A stretch of 64,000 nt of DNA, taken from assembly GCF_030065535.1 (NCBI RefSeq), contig NZ_JASJND010000004.1:62001-126000 (forward strand), read 5' to 3'. The notes beneath the pieces are model-generated. The model did not search any database. It was not told the origin of the DNA and worked only from the letters and a program-made list of their open reading frames with translations. Every line of letters begins with the position of its first letter. The first letter of the stretch is position 1. Shown here piece after piece: positions 34,750 through 43,792 of the stretch. The translations under genes and the position numbers were made by a program. This stretch comes from Microbacterium dauci. GTDB taxonomy: Bacteria; Actinomycetota; Actinomycetes; Actinomycetales; Microbacteriaceae.

Positions 34750-35331
34750 TCACGCCTCTGCCGGCGGGTGAGCGCGGTGGCATCCGTCGACGTGATCGTC
34801 GACCATGCCGCTCGACTGCATGAGGGCGTACATCGTCGTCGAGCCCACGAATCGGAAGCCGGCCTTGCGGAGTGCCTTCGACATCGCATCGGATGCCGCG
34901 GTCGTCGCCGGAACCTCTTCGAGCGAGGCCGGCCGTGGTCGGGGCTCGGGCGCGAACGACCACATGAAGGCGTCGAGCTCGCCCGGGGCCATGTCGCGCA
35001 CGAGCGCGGCGTTGCCGATCGTCGCGAGGATCTTCGCGCGGTTGCGGATGATGCCGGCATCCGCCATCAGGCGTTCGATGTCGTCGTCGCCGTAGGCGGC
35101 CACGACCTCGGGCTGGAACCCGGCGAAGACCTCGCGGAACCGCGGGCGCTTGCGGAGGATCGTGATCCACGAGAGCCCCGCCTGGAATCCCTCGAGCGAC
35201 ATCTTCTCGAAGAGCGCCCGGTCGCCGTGCAGCGGACGCCCCCACTCCTCATCGTGGTAGCGCCGGTACTCGGCGTCATCACCCACCCAGGCACAACGAG
35301 CGAGGCCGTCGGGGCCGATGCGGAGACTCAC
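34750..35331 (-). CDS. tag: DNA-3-methyladenine glycosylase I
   Basis: 193-residue base-excision enzyme that removes 3-methyladenine from alkylated DNA. Family features: RCAWVGDDAEYRRYHDEEWG at the N-terminus (zinc Cys13 and the substrate-pocket Trp/Tyr), FEKMSLEGFQAGLSWITIL, and a C-terminal HxxxCH zinc site in DDHVDGCHRAH. The GTG start at 35329-35331 has TAGCCT 6 nt upstream and no Shine-Dalgarno. It lies near the UvrA-like gene, so several DNA-damage functions cluster here. Confidence 0.95.
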   Translation of the reverse strand: MSLRIGPDGLARCAWVGDDAEYRRYHDEEWGRPLHGDRALFEKMSLEGFQAGLSWITILRKRPRFREVFAGFQPEVVAAYGDDDIERLMADAGIIRNRAKILATIGNAALVRDMAPGELDAFMWSFAPEPRPRPASLEEVPATTAASDAMSKALRKAGFRFVGSTTMYALMQSSGMVDDHVDGCHRAHPPAEA

Positions 35332-35337
35332 CCGCTC

Positions 35338-35343
35338 AGGCTA
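35338..35343 (-). promoter_or_regulatory. Candidate -10 box of tag (leaderless)
   Basis: TAGCCT on the minus strand, 6 nt before the GTG start. Confidence 0.5.
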
Positions 35344-35371
35344 CCGACGGCCTCGGACACGACCCCTCGGG

Positions 35372-37483
35372 TCAGCGCTTCTTCGGCTTCAACGACTTCT
35401 CGGGCACGGGCGCTTCGCCGCGGGCCTCGAGGTCGGCGTAGTACGCGCGTGCCTCATCCTGGCGCTGCTGTTCGAGCCCCGACGCGATCGGCGCACGCAC
35501 GTGCTCGGGCTCGAAGCCGAACGCGTCGACGAGATCCTGTGCGTGGGGGCGCAGCCGCGCGCACAGCCGGTCGATGTACTTCGTGACGGCGGCCGCGCGC
35601 TGCGTCGAGAGCCGACCGTTGATGAGGTGCCACGCGAGGTGGCGCTCGATGAGGTGCAGTCCGAAGAGGTCGCGCAACCAGGTGAGCACCTGGCGGGTGT
35701 CGTCGTTCTCGGTCGCCTTCACCGCGTCCGAGAACGCCTCCCACTGCAGCAGCTCGCCGTGCGCGCGTGCCGCTTCGATGAGCTCGGCCTGGTGCCGGTT
35801 GAACAGCGCGGCGGCCTGGTCCTTCGGAAGCTTGGATGCCGGGCGGAGCGCCCCCGCGACGTCGCTGACCATCTGCTCGACGCGGTCCGACAGCAGCTCG
35901 TGCTGGTGTTCGGCGCGCAGCCCGAGTTCGACCGATCGCGCGGTCGAACCGAAGTCGGCGACCCGCTGGCCGAGGCTGCGGAGCCCCGCGCCGTGGAACA
36001 CCTTGCCCGCCGTCTGCCCCACCGCGTACTTCGCGAGCGTCGCGGCATCCGCCCCCTTGAACTGGCGGGCGAAGTCGGACAACAGCCGCTTGCCGACGAG
36101 CTGCAGGAGGACGTTGTTGTCGCCCTCGAAGGTGACGTAGACGTCGAGGTCGCTGCGGAGGCCGACGAGGCGGTTCTCCGCCATGAAGCCGGAGCCGCCG
36201 CACGCCTCGCGCGCTTCCTGCAGGGTGGCGAGCGCGTTCCAGGTGCTGAGCGGCTTCAGCGCCGCGGCGAGCGTCTCGAGGTTCTCGCGCTCCTCGGGGG
36301 TGTCGGTACGACCGCTGAAGACGCCGTCGAACGTGCGCAGCAGCTCGTCGTGCGAGAAGAACTGTGCGTAGGTCTGCGCGAGCAGCGGCAGCAGGCGACG
36401 CTGGTGCTTGCCGTAGTCGAGCAGCACGACCTCGTCGGTGCCGGCACCGGAATCGAACTGGCGGCGCTGATTGCCGTACGTGATCGCGATGTGCAGGCCG
36501 AGCGCCGAGGCGATCGTCGCCGCACCGTCGAGGGAGACGCGACCCTGCACGAGTGCGCCGAGCATCGTGAAGAACCGGCGGCCGGTGCTCTCGATCGGGC
36601 TGGAGTACGTGCCGTCCGCGGCGACGTCGCCGTACCGGTTGAGCAGGTTCGTGCGGGGGACGCGGACGTGGTCGAACGCGAGCCGGCCGTTGTCGATGCC
36701 GTTCAGGCCACCCTTGACACCGTCGTCTTCGCTCTGCACGCCCGGCAGCAGCTCGCCGTCAGCGGTGCGGATCGGGACGAAGAAGCAGTGCACGCCGTGG
36801 TTCACACCGTTCGTGATGAGCTGCGCGAAGACGGTCGCCGCCTGACCGTGGACGGCGGCGTTCCCGAGGTAGTCCTTCCACGCCGCGCGGAACGGCGTGT
36901 TGATGACGAACTCCTCGGTGGCGGGGTCGTACGTCGCCGTTGTGCCGATCGCAGCCACGTCGGAGCCGTGGCCGATCTCGGTCATCGCGAAGGCGCCGGG
37001 GAGCTTGGCATCCCGGATGTCGGCGACCCACCGCTTGTGGTGTTCCTCGGTGCCGAGCTGGAGCACCGCCGAACCGAACAGGCCCCACTGCACGCCCGAC
37101 TTGATCTGCATGCTCGGGTCGGCGAGGACGAGCTCCTCGAAGCCGGCGAGGTTGGCTCCGTTGTCGTTCAGGCCGCCGTATTCCTCGGGGAGCGCGCGAG
37201 ACGAGCCATTGTTCTGCGCGAGGAGGCGTACCTGACCCATCACGCGGTCGCGGTGCTCGGCGACCGTCTGGCCGTCGATGCGCCAGTAGGCCGGGTCTTT
37301 GATGAGCTCGCGGACCTCGCGACGGGTGTCGGCCCACGTGCCGAGCAACATCGACCCGACGGTGTCGATATCGATACGCGGCTCACCTGCTTCGGCAGCC
37401 GTGCGGGCTGCGGTCGGGGCGCCACCGGCGGGCGTGCGGCGGTTGGTGGCAGGAGTGCTGGGGCGGACGACGGTGTCGGTCAT
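35372..37483 (-). CDS. Acyl-CoA dehydrogenase/oxidase family flavoprotein
   Basis: 703 residues, the length of acyl-CoA oxidases rather than the roughly 380 of ordinary acyl-CoA dehydrogenases. The core has AMTEIGHGSDV (FAD and substrate region), a large middle beta domain, and a C-terminal helical domain with EACGGSGFMAENRL and an ACOX-like second helical half. It probably starts beta-oxidation of a fatty acyl-CoA. ATG 37481-37483 with GGAAAGG upstream is chosen. The frame runs 213 codons further upstream, but that stretch is Arg/Pro-rich noncoding translation. A TTTACG-N17-TACCGT promoter candidate lies just upstream. Confidence 0.92.
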   Translation of the reverse strand: MTDTVVRPSTPATNRRTPAGGAPTAARTAAEAGEPRIDIDTVGSMLLGTWADTRREVRELIKDPAYWRIDGQTVAEHRDRVMGQVRLLAQNNGSSRALPEEYGGLNDNGANLAGFEELVLADPSMQIKSGVQWGLFGSAVLQLGTEEHHKRWVADIRDAKLPGAFAMTEIGHGSDVAAIGTTATYDPATEEFVINTPFRAAWKDYLGNAAVHGQAATVFAQLITNGVNHGVHCFFVPIRTADGELLPGVQSEDDGVKGGLNGIDNGRLAFDHVRVPRTNLLNRYGDVAADGTYSSPIESTGRRFFTMLGALVQGRVSLDGAATIASALGLHIAITYGNQRRQFDSGAGTDEVVLLDYGKHQRRLLPLLAQTYAQFFSHDELLRTFDGVFSGRTDTPEERENLETLAAALKPLSTWNALATLQEAREACGGSGFMAENRLVGLRSDLDVYVTFEGDNNVLLQLVGKRLLSDFARQFKGADAATLAKYAVGQTAGKVFHGAGLRSLGQRVADFGSTARSVELGLRAEHQHELLSDRVEQMVSDVAGALRPASKLPKDQAAALFNRHQAELIEAARAHGELLQWEAFSDAVKATENDDTRQVLTWLRDLFGLHLIERHLAWHLINGRLSTQRAAAVTKYIDRLCARLRPHAQDLVDAFGFEPEHVRAPIASGLEQQRQDEARAYYADLEARGEAPVPEKSLKPKKR

Positions 37484-37824
37484 CACTGGCCTTTCCGAGA
37501 GCGCGAGACAGGGAAGTTCACCCTCAACGGTAGGAGTCCTCCAACGGGTCGTAAACCCTGTTGTGTACCCTGGACAAGTGCGCGGACGCCCGGCGCCCTG
37601 GCGTGTTGTGCCAGGCCTACACCGGCCGCCGGCGGCAGGGGCGCGGCATCCGCTCGGGGGCGCGTTCGGGTGGCAGCAGTTGTCGCTGGGTGAACGGTGT
37701 ACCGGCGTGTTGTACCACGTCGAGGGATGGATGCCGCGCGGCGGGCGGGGGCTGCGGCGCGCGCGGGTGTCGGTGGGGAGGAGGATGCTGAGGCGCAACG
37801 GCCGACGACGACGCGAGAGGCGCG
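37484..37824. other. 341-bp intergenic region, divergent promoters
   Basis: Lies between the acyl-CoA oxidase-type gene (minus) and the GNAT-GH16 gene (plus). Near the former is a promoter candidate TTTACG-N17-TACCGT on the minus strand. The middle has a perfect 6-bp hairpin CCTGGC/GCCAGG around GTGTTGT (about 37600-37618), and the same GTGTTGT recurs about 90 bp further on. Short open frames here lack ribosome binding sites and coding-type codon use. No tRNA or known RNA motif is seen. Confidence 0.6.
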
Positions 37825-39081
37825 ATGACGACCACGATCGAACCATGGGGCGAGGACAACCTGCCGCTGCTGGAGCGCATGAACACGCCCGAGATGACGG
37901 CGCACCTCGGGGGCCCCGAGACGCCGGCGCAGCTCGAGGACCGGCAGCAGCGCTACATGCGGGTCGCAACGCGGGGCGGGGCGATGTTCCGGATCGAGGT
38001 CGACGGCATCGCCGCGGGCGGCATCGGGTTCTGGGAGACCGACGAAGAGGGCACGCCCGCGTACGAAGCCGGGTGGAGTGTCGTCCCCGAGCTCCAGGGG
38101 CTCGGTGTCGCGGGCGCGGCACTCCGCCTGATCATCGACCAGGTGCGCCGTCGCGGCGACCGGACGCTGCTGACGGCGTATCCGGGCGTGGACAACGTGG
38201 CATCCAACGCCCTCTGCGCCCGCGCCGGATTCGAGCTGCGCGGCGAAGGCACCGAGCCCTGGCGGGGCGGGATGCTCCACTTCAACATCTGGCACCTCGA
38301 CATGTCGCCGCTCGACACGACCGGGCGGGCCGTCGATGTCGAGGAGCGGTTCACCGACGACTCGTTGGACCTGCAGCGGTGGTCGCCGTTCTACACCCCG
38401 CACTGGTCGTCGAAGGATGCCGCGGCCGCGCGGTTCGAGGTCGGTGACGGGCTGCGACTGCGCATCGACGCCGACACCCCGCCATGGGCACCCGAGTGGG
38501 ACGGTGACCTCCGGGTCTCTCACCTGCAGACCGGGCAGCGATCCGGCCCGCTCGGCTCCGGCGATGGACAGCACCGGTTCCGCCCCGACCTCGTCGTCCG
38601 CGAGTCGCAACCCGAGCAGCGGTTGTGGCTTGCGACGCACGGCGTCATCGAGGCGCGATTCTCGGCGATCCGGCATCCGGATGCGATGGTCGCGTTCTGG
38701 CCGATCGGGTTCGAGGATCGACCCGACGACTGCGGGGAGATCTGCATCGCGGAGATCTTCGGCTCGGAGGTCGAGGCAAACGGCGGGTGGGTCGGGATCG
38801 GCGTGAAGGCGCAGAATGACCCGCGACTGCGAACCGACTTCGAGAAGATCTGGATCGACGGGGACCTCACCGTGCCGCACGACTACGCGGTCGAGTGGAC
38901 CCCGGAACGCCTGCGCTTCTTCGTCGACGGCGCCTGGGTCAAGACCGTCGCGCAGACGATCGACTACCCCGTACAGCTCATGCTGGACGTGTTCGAGTTC
39001 CCGCGGTCGGACGGCGACCGCGACCTCAGCGCACTGCCGCACGTCTTCCGCGTGGAGCGGGTGCGCACCGTCACGGCGTGA
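37825..39081 (+). CDS. GNAT acetyltransferase fused to GH16-like lectin/glucanase domain
   Basis: 418 residues. The N-terminal GNAT domain (about 1-155) has the acetyl-CoA loop QGLGVAGAAL (91-100) and CARAGFELRG. A linker is followed by a concanavalin-type GH16-like domain (about 170-418) with EFPR and YAVEWTPERLRFFVDG, typical of GH16. In the catalytic loop the consensus ExDxxE reads EICIAE (Glu305, Cys307, Glu310), so the helper Asp is a Cys. No signal peptide is present, so the GH16-like part is cytoplasmic. It may bind or trim a glycan that the GNAT part acetylates. The start has GAGAGG just upstream. Confidence 0.85.
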   Translation: MTTTIEPWGEDNLPLLERMNTPEMTAHLGGPETPAQLEDRQQRYMRVATRGGAMFRIEVDGIAAGGIGFWETDEEGTPAYEAGWSVVPELQGLGVAGAALRLIIDQVRRRGDRTLLTAYPGVDNVASNALCARAGFELRGEGTEPWRGGMLHFNIWHLDMSPLDTTGRAVDVEERFTDDSLDLQRWSPFYTPHWSSKDAAAARFEVGDGLRLRIDADTPPWAPEWDGDLRVSHLQTGQRSGPLGSGDGQHRFRPDLVVRESQPEQRLWLATHGVIEARFSAIRHPDAMVAFWPIGFEDRPDDCGEICIAEIFGSEVEANGGWVGIGVKAQNDPRLRTDFEKIWIDGDLTVPHDYAVEWTPERLRFFVDGAWVKTVAQTIDYPVQLMLDVFEFPRSDGDRDLSALPHVFRVERVRTVTA

Positions 39082-39084
39082 GGG

Positions 39085-40197
39085 TCACTCGCCCCGCATG
39101 CGGTCCATCGTGGACTGGATCGCGACGGCGGCCGCTCCCCTGGCCCACGCGCGGAACCCCGAGTCGTCGACGTGGATGTCGACCGGTTCGGCCCGCGGGT
39201 CCCGACCTGCGGATGCCGCGGCCCGAACCCGGTCCTGGACGACGCTGAACAGGTTGATCCCCTCACCTGCGAGCACCACCGACGACTGCAGGCTGAGGTT
39301 CGTGGCGAGCGCGATCAGCCGGCCCAACGCGTCGCCCGCACTGCCGACGATCGCGTGCACGGCGGGATCACCGGCGGCAGCCAGCTCGAGCGTCTCGTCG
39401 TAGTCGACGGGGCGGCCGAGCGCGGCGGACACCTGTGCGGCGATCGAACCCGACGACAGCATCGCCTGCGCACACCCGCGATGCCCGTCCTGGCAGACGG
39501 GGCCGAACGGGTCGAGCGGGATGTGGCCGCCGGTACCGATCGTGGCATCCGACGTCCGGACGACCTCTCCGTCGACGACCAGCCCGTAGCCGACGCCCGC
39601 GCCGATCGTGATCGTCGCGAACCCGTCGAGCCCGCGGCCGGCGCCGAACCATCGCTCGGCTTCGGCGAGCGCGACGACGTCGTTCTCGACGCTCACCGGG
39701 ACGCCGAGCTCCGCCGCCAGGACCCCCGCGACGTCCACGTCGGCCCACTCGAGGAAGGGCGCATGCAGCGCGACACCGTCGTGGACGACACCGCCGAGGC
39801 TCACCCCGAGCGCCACGAGATCGGGCAGCGCGAGCTCGCGCACCGCGCGCGCGACGAGGGCGAGGACGGCCTCGGGCGAACGGTCGTCGATGGGCCACTC
39901 GCCGCCGGTGATCGGTTCGGCGCGAATGTCGGTGCCAACCGCGATCACCGCGTCGCCGGTGATCTTCACGCCCGCGAAGGCGCCGAGCCCCGGCGCGATG
40001 TCGAGTGGACGGGACGGGCGACCGACCGTGCCGTCGGCGACCTCGTCGAGTTCGATGAGCAGCCCCGCTTCGAGCAGCGGCTTCGCGAGGCGGGTCAGAC
40101 TCGCGGGCGAGAGCCCGAGGCGCGTCGTGAGGTCGCGGCGCGAGAGCGGCCCGTGGATGAGGACGGCGCGCGCGAGCGCGGTTTCGCTCCGGCTCAT
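39085..40197 (-). CDS. ROK-family transcriptional regulator
   Basis: 370 residues. An N-terminal winged helix (about 1-65, LSRRDLTTRLGLSPASLTRL) precedes a ROK sugar-kinase-like domain with TIGAGVGYGLVVDG. The usual CxCGxxGC zinc signature appears as CQDGHRGC. It likely represses the divergent alpha-galactoside genes until a sugar ligand binds. The start ATG 40195-40197 has GGAGG 6 nt upstream; an in-frame ATG at 40227 is less supported. Confidence 0.92.
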   Translation of the reverse strand: MSRSETALARAVLIHGPLSRRDLTTRLGLSPASLTRLAKPLLEAGLLIELDEVADGTVGRPSRPLDIAPGLGAFAGVKITGDAVIAVGTDIRAEPITGGEWPIDDRSPEAVLALVARAVRELALPDLVALGVSLGGVVHDGVALHAPFLEWADVDVAGVLAAELGVPVSVENDVVALAEAERWFGAGRGLDGFATITIGAGVGYGLVVDGEVVRTSDATIGTGGHIPLDPFGPVCQDGHRGCAQAMLSSGSIAAQVSAALGRPVDYDETLELAAAGDPAVHAIVGSAGDALGRLIALATNLSLQSSVVLAGEGINLFSVVQDRVRAAASAGRDPRAEPVDIHVDDSGFRAWARGAAAVAIQSTMDRMRGE

Positions 40198-40280
40198 TCG
40201 CACCTCCTCGCGCGGCGTTGGTTCCATATTGGCACGAATGGATGCTGTAATCCCGACGAATCCCTGCGCTAACGCGAGTC

Positions 40281-40309
40281 TTGACGTCTGAATATTTCCC
40301 TAGTAGAAC
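40281..40309 (+). promoter_or_regulatory. Leaderless promoter of the alpha-galactosidase operon
   Basis: -35 TTGACG (40281-40286), 17-nt spacer, -10 TAGAAC (40304-40309), then 7 nt to the ATG at 40317. This is the best -35/-10 pair in the window. The region is AT-rich and contains a likely ROK operator site between the divergent genes. Confidence 0.7.
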
Positions 40310-40316
40310 TAATCCC

Positions 40317-42476
40317 ATGCTCGACCACGACAATGTCGTCCCCACGTCCACCGCGTCCGCCCGCATCGCGCACCTGCGCCGCGGCGGCACGAGCCTCGTC
40401 GTCGACCTCGAGGCCCAGCCGACGCCGGTCATCGTCCACTGGGGCGCAGACCTCGGCGATGCGACCGCCGAGACGCTCGAGTCCCTCGCCACCGCGGCCC
40501 GCCCGCAGCGCGTCTCCGGCGGCCTCGACGTCACCGCCCGCCTGGGCGTGCTGACCACCGCGGCATCCGGTTGGCTCGGCACCCCGACCTTCGAAGGCCA
40601 CCGCGACGGCGCGTACGCCAGCCCGCTCTTCACCCTCCGGAACGCCTCCGTCACCGATGAGGCAATCGACCTCGCCCTCGTCGACGACCAGTCGGCGCTC
40701 ACCGCCCGCATCCGCCTGTCGATCGGCGCGAGTGGCCTCGTCCGCAGTCGGATCACGGTCCGCAACATGGGCGACTCGACCTACACGGTGCAGACGCTGC
40801 AGCCCTCGCTGCCCCTGCCCTGGGAGGCGACCGAGATCCTCGACACCACCGGCCGCCACCTGCGTGAGCGCTCCGGCCAGCGCCGCGACCTGACCTTCGG
40901 CACGCACCTGCGCGAGAGCCGCCGCGGTCGCCCCGGAGCGGATGCCACGCTCCTCCTCGCCGCCGGCGTGCCGGGCTTCGGCCACGAGCGCGGTCAGGTG
41001 CACGGCGTGCACCTCGCGTGGAGCGGCAACCAGCGCACCTTCGCGGAGCGCGTGCCCACGGGCGAGTCGTTCCTCGGCGGCGGCGAGCTGTACCTGCCCG
41101 GCGAGATCCGCCTCGCTCCCGGTGAGGAGGTCGCCTCGCCCGAGCTGCTCGGCTCGTGGGGCGACGGCCTCGACGAGCTGGCATCCCGCTTCCATGAGGA
41201 GTGGCGCGCGCGTCCGCAGCACCCCTCGCGGCCCCGCCCGATCACGCTCAACACGTGGGAGGCGGTCTACTTCGACCACCGCCTGCCCAAGCTCGTCGCC
41301 CTCGCCGACGCCGCCGCCGAGATCGGCGTCGAGCGCTACGTGCTCGACGACGGCTGGTTCCGCCACCGTCGCGACGACCACGCCGGCCTCGGCGACTGGT
41401 ACGTCGACGACACCGTCTGGCCCGACGGACTCCACCCCATCGCCGACCACGTCGTCGCCAAGGGCATGGAGTTCGGCCTCTGGTTCGAGCCCGAGATGGT
41501 CAACCCCGACAGCGACCTCGCCCGCTCGCACCCGGAGTGGATCCTCCGCGGCCGCGACGAGCTGCCGCCGTCCGCCCGCCAGCAGCAGGTGCTGAACCTC
41601 GCACACCCCGGTGCGTATGACTACATCCTCGGGGTCATCTCGGCGATCCTCGCCGAATACCCGATCTCGTACATCAAGTGGGATCACAACCGCGACCTCG
41701 TCGACGCTGCCGCCGGCCCCGGCGGTGCGGCGCAGGTGCATGCGCAGACCCGCGCCGTCTACCGGTTGCTCGACGAGCTGAAGGCGACCCACCCCGGCCT
41801 CGAGATCGAGAGCTGCGCCTCGGGCGGCGCCCGCGTCGACCTCGGCATCCTCGACCGCACCGACCGCATCTGGACGAGCGACTGCCTCGACCCCGTCGAG
41901 CGGCTCGAGAACCAGCGCAACACCGCGCTCGTCGTGCCGCCCGAGATGATGGGCATGCACCTCACCACCCCGCACGTGCACTCGACCAAGCGCACCGTCT
42001 CGCTCGCGATGAGCGGCGCAGTCGCCCTCTTCGGTCACTTCGGTATCGAGTGGGACGTCACGACCCTGTCCGACGAGGATGCCGCCACCGTCGGCGCCTG
42101 GGTCGCGCTCGCCAAGCGCGTGCGCCCCCTGGTCGCGACCGGCCGCCTCGTGAACGCGAACGTGGCCGACCCCGGCCTCGACGTCCGCGGCGTGGTCGCG
42201 GCGGACGCGGCATCCGCGTTCTTCACCATCGCGCAGACGCAGACGCTCATCTCGTCGCCGGCCGGCCGTGTGCGACTCCCGGGGCTCGACGCCGACCGCA
42301 CGTACCGCGTCCGCCTCGTCACGCCGGGCGGCATCGTGCAGGACCCCGCGCAGTCGCCGCTCGAGTGGGCCCACCACGAGACCGTCCTCACCGGCCGGCA
42401 GCTCGCCGTCGCCGGCATCCGTCCCCCCGTCCAGCAGCCGCAGCAGGCGGTCGTCATCGAGATCACCGCTGCGTAA
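40317..42476 (+). CDS. Alpha-galactosidase (GH36)
   Basis: 719 residues, cytoplasmic (no signal peptide). It hydrolyses alpha-1,6-galactosides such as melibiose and raffinose. The nucleophile is Asp456 in YIKWDHNRD; the acid/base is Asp522 in WTSDCLD. DDGWF earlier in the barrel is also typical of GH36. ATG 40317 is preferred because the promoter -10 ends 7 nt upstream; an in-frame TTG at 40281 is actually part of the -35 box. It is the first gene of the transport operon. Confidence 0.95.
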   Translation: MLDHDNVVPTSTASARIAHLRRGGTSLVVDLEAQPTPVIVHWGADLGDATAETLESLATAARPQRVSGGLDVTARLGVLTTAASGWLGTPTFEGHRDGAYASPLFTLRNASVTDEAIDLALVDDQSALTARIRLSIGASGLVRSRITVRNMGDSTYTVQTLQPSLPLPWEATEILDTTGRHLRERSGQRRDLTFGTHLRESRRGRPGADATLLLAAGVPGFGHERGQVHGVHLAWSGNQRTFAERVPTGESFLGGGELYLPGEIRLAPGEEVASPELLGSWGDGLDELASRFHEEWRARPQHPSRPRPITLNTWEAVYFDHRLPKLVALADAAAEIGVERYVLDDGWFRHRRDDHAGLGDWYVDDTVWPDGLHPIADHVVAKGMEFGLWFEPEMVNPDSDLARSHPEWILRGRDELPPSARQQQVLNLAHPGAYDYILGVISAILAEYPISYIKWDHNRDLVDAAAGPGGAAQVHAQTRAVYRLLDELKATHPGLEIESCASGGARVDLGILDRTDRIWTSDCLDPVERLENQRNTALVVPPEMMGMHLTTPHVHSTKRTVSLAMSGAVALFGHFGIEWDVTTLSDEDAATVGAWVALAKRVRPLVATGRLVNANVADPGLDVRGVVAADAASAFFTIAQTQTLISSPAGRVRLPGLDADRTYRVRLVTPGGIVQDPAQSPLEWAHHETVLTGRQLAVAGIRPPVQQPQQAVVIEITAA

Positions 42477-42510
42477 CCACGCGGCATCCGCGCAAGGAGG
42501 CGCACGCACC

Positions 42511-43791
42511 ATGAGATCCAGAACCACCCGCACCGCCGTCGCGGGCGCACTCCTGGTCGGGCTCACGCTCGGCATGGGTGCGTGCGCCGCCGGCGACACC
42601 CGGACGAAGCTCGACTTCTTCCAATTCAAAGGGGAGGCGCTCGAGGACTTCAACGAGATCATCGCCGCCTTCGAAGCCGAGAACCCCGACATCGACGTGG
42701 TGCAGAACCAGGTCGCCGACTCGGAGACCCTCATCCGGACCCTGCTCGTCAAGGACCGCACCCCCGACGTCATCACGCTGAACGCCAACGGCAACTTCGG
42801 CAAGCTCGCCGAGGCCGGCGTCTTCTACGACTTCAGCGACGAGCCGGTGCTCGACACCATCAACCCGGGCGTGCAGGAAATCCTCGCCGACCTCGGCACC
42901 GCGCCCGGCGAAGTGAACAGCCTCGGCTACGTCAACAACGCCAACGGCATCATCTACAACCGCGAGATCTTCGAAGCCGAAGGGCTCGAGGTCCCCGAGA
43001 CGTGGGATGAGCTCATCGCGCTGTGCGAGACGCTGACGGAGCGGGGAATCACCCCGTTCTCGACGTCGCTCGCCGAGAACTGGACCGCCATGCCGTCGTG
43101 GAACGGCATCGGCGCGTACACCTCGCAGGACGGCTTCTTCGACGCGATGCGCGAAGAGGGCGACACCGTCGGCGCCGACTCGCCCGTGTCGTTCGAGAAG
43201 GACTTCCCCTCGGCGATGGAGATGCAGGCGCAGCTCTTCGAGTACTCGCAGGAGGGCTACCGCGGCGCCTCGTACGACGACAGCACGTCGCTGTTCGCGA
43301 ACGGCGGTGCCGCCATGATGCTGCAGGGCATCTGGGCGCTCAGCCCGGTGAAGGCGGTCAACCCCGACATCGACGCGGCGATCTTCCCCTACCCGGTGCC
43401 CGAGAACCCGGCCGACCGCATGCTCGTCTCCGGTGTCGACGTGACCGTCACGATGGCGCGGAACACCCCGCACAAAGAAGAGGCACTCCGCTTCATCGAG
43501 TACCTCTTCCAGACCGACGTCATCGAGGAGTTCGCGGCATCCCAGAACATGGTGCCCTCGGTGACCGACGCCGAACTCAGCGACGACCCGGCACTCCAGT
43601 CGATCGCGCCGTACTTCGACGCCGGTCAGATCACCGGCTTCATCGACCACCAGGTGCCGGGCGCGATCCCGCTCGTCGGCACCGTGCAGCAGTTCCTCTA
43701 CGACGGTGACACCGATCGGGCGCTGCGCACCCTCGACAACGAGTGGCGCAAGGTCGCCGCCCGCACCATCACGCCGGACCAGGAGGACTGA
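42511..43791 (+). CDS. Sugar ABC transporter substrate-binding lipoprotein
   Basis: 426 residues. A signal peptide ends in lipobox GMGAC (Cys25). The mature protein is a family 1 solute-binding protein of the MalE/MsmE/RafE class. It should bind alpha-galactosides at the outer face of the membrane. AAGGAGG at 42494-42500 lies 10 nt before the ATG. It is 34 nt after the alpha-galactosidase stop. Confidence 0.95.
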   Translation: MRSRTTRTAVAGALLVGLTLGMGACAAGDTRTKLDFFQFKGEALEDFNEIIAAFEAENPDIDVVQNQVADSETLIRTLLVKDRTPDVITLNANGNFGKLAEAGVFYDFSDEPVLDTINPGVQEILADLGTAPGEVNSLGYVNNANGIIYNREIFEAEGLEVPETWDELIALCETLTERGITPFSTSLAENWTAMPSWNGIGAYTSQDGFFDAMREEGDTVGADSPVSFEKDFPSAMEMQAQLFEYSQEGYRGASYDDSTSLFANGGAAMMLQGIWALSPVKAVNPDIDAAIFPYPVPENPADRMLVSGVDVTVTMARNTPHKEEALRFIEYLFQTDVIEEFAASQNMVPSVTDAELSDDPALQSIAPYFDAGQITGFIDHQVPGAIPLVGTVQQFLYDGDTDRALRTLDNEWRKVAARTITPDQED

Positions 43792-43792
43792 G

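Noticed and set aside
31766-34771. A 1001-codon plus-strand frame opposite the UvrA-like and cupin genes
   Set aside because: Low-complexity Arg/Val/Asp/Leu composition and perfect antisense position; the minus strand holds clear Walker A and zinc motifs.
37561-37791. Possible small protein gene in the acyl-CoA oxidase/GNAT-GH16 spacer
   Set aside because: No ribosome binding site, poor codon pattern, and Arg/Gly-rich translation.
35372-38122. N-terminally extended acyl-CoA oxidase (916 residues)
   Set aside because: The extra 213 residues are Arg/Pro-rich and cross a promoter-like region; ATG 37483 has a good ribosome binding site and a family-typical start.
40269-42803. An 844-codon minus-strand frame opposite the alpha-galactosidase
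   Set aside because: Antisense shadow; the plus strand has the GH36 catalytic residues.
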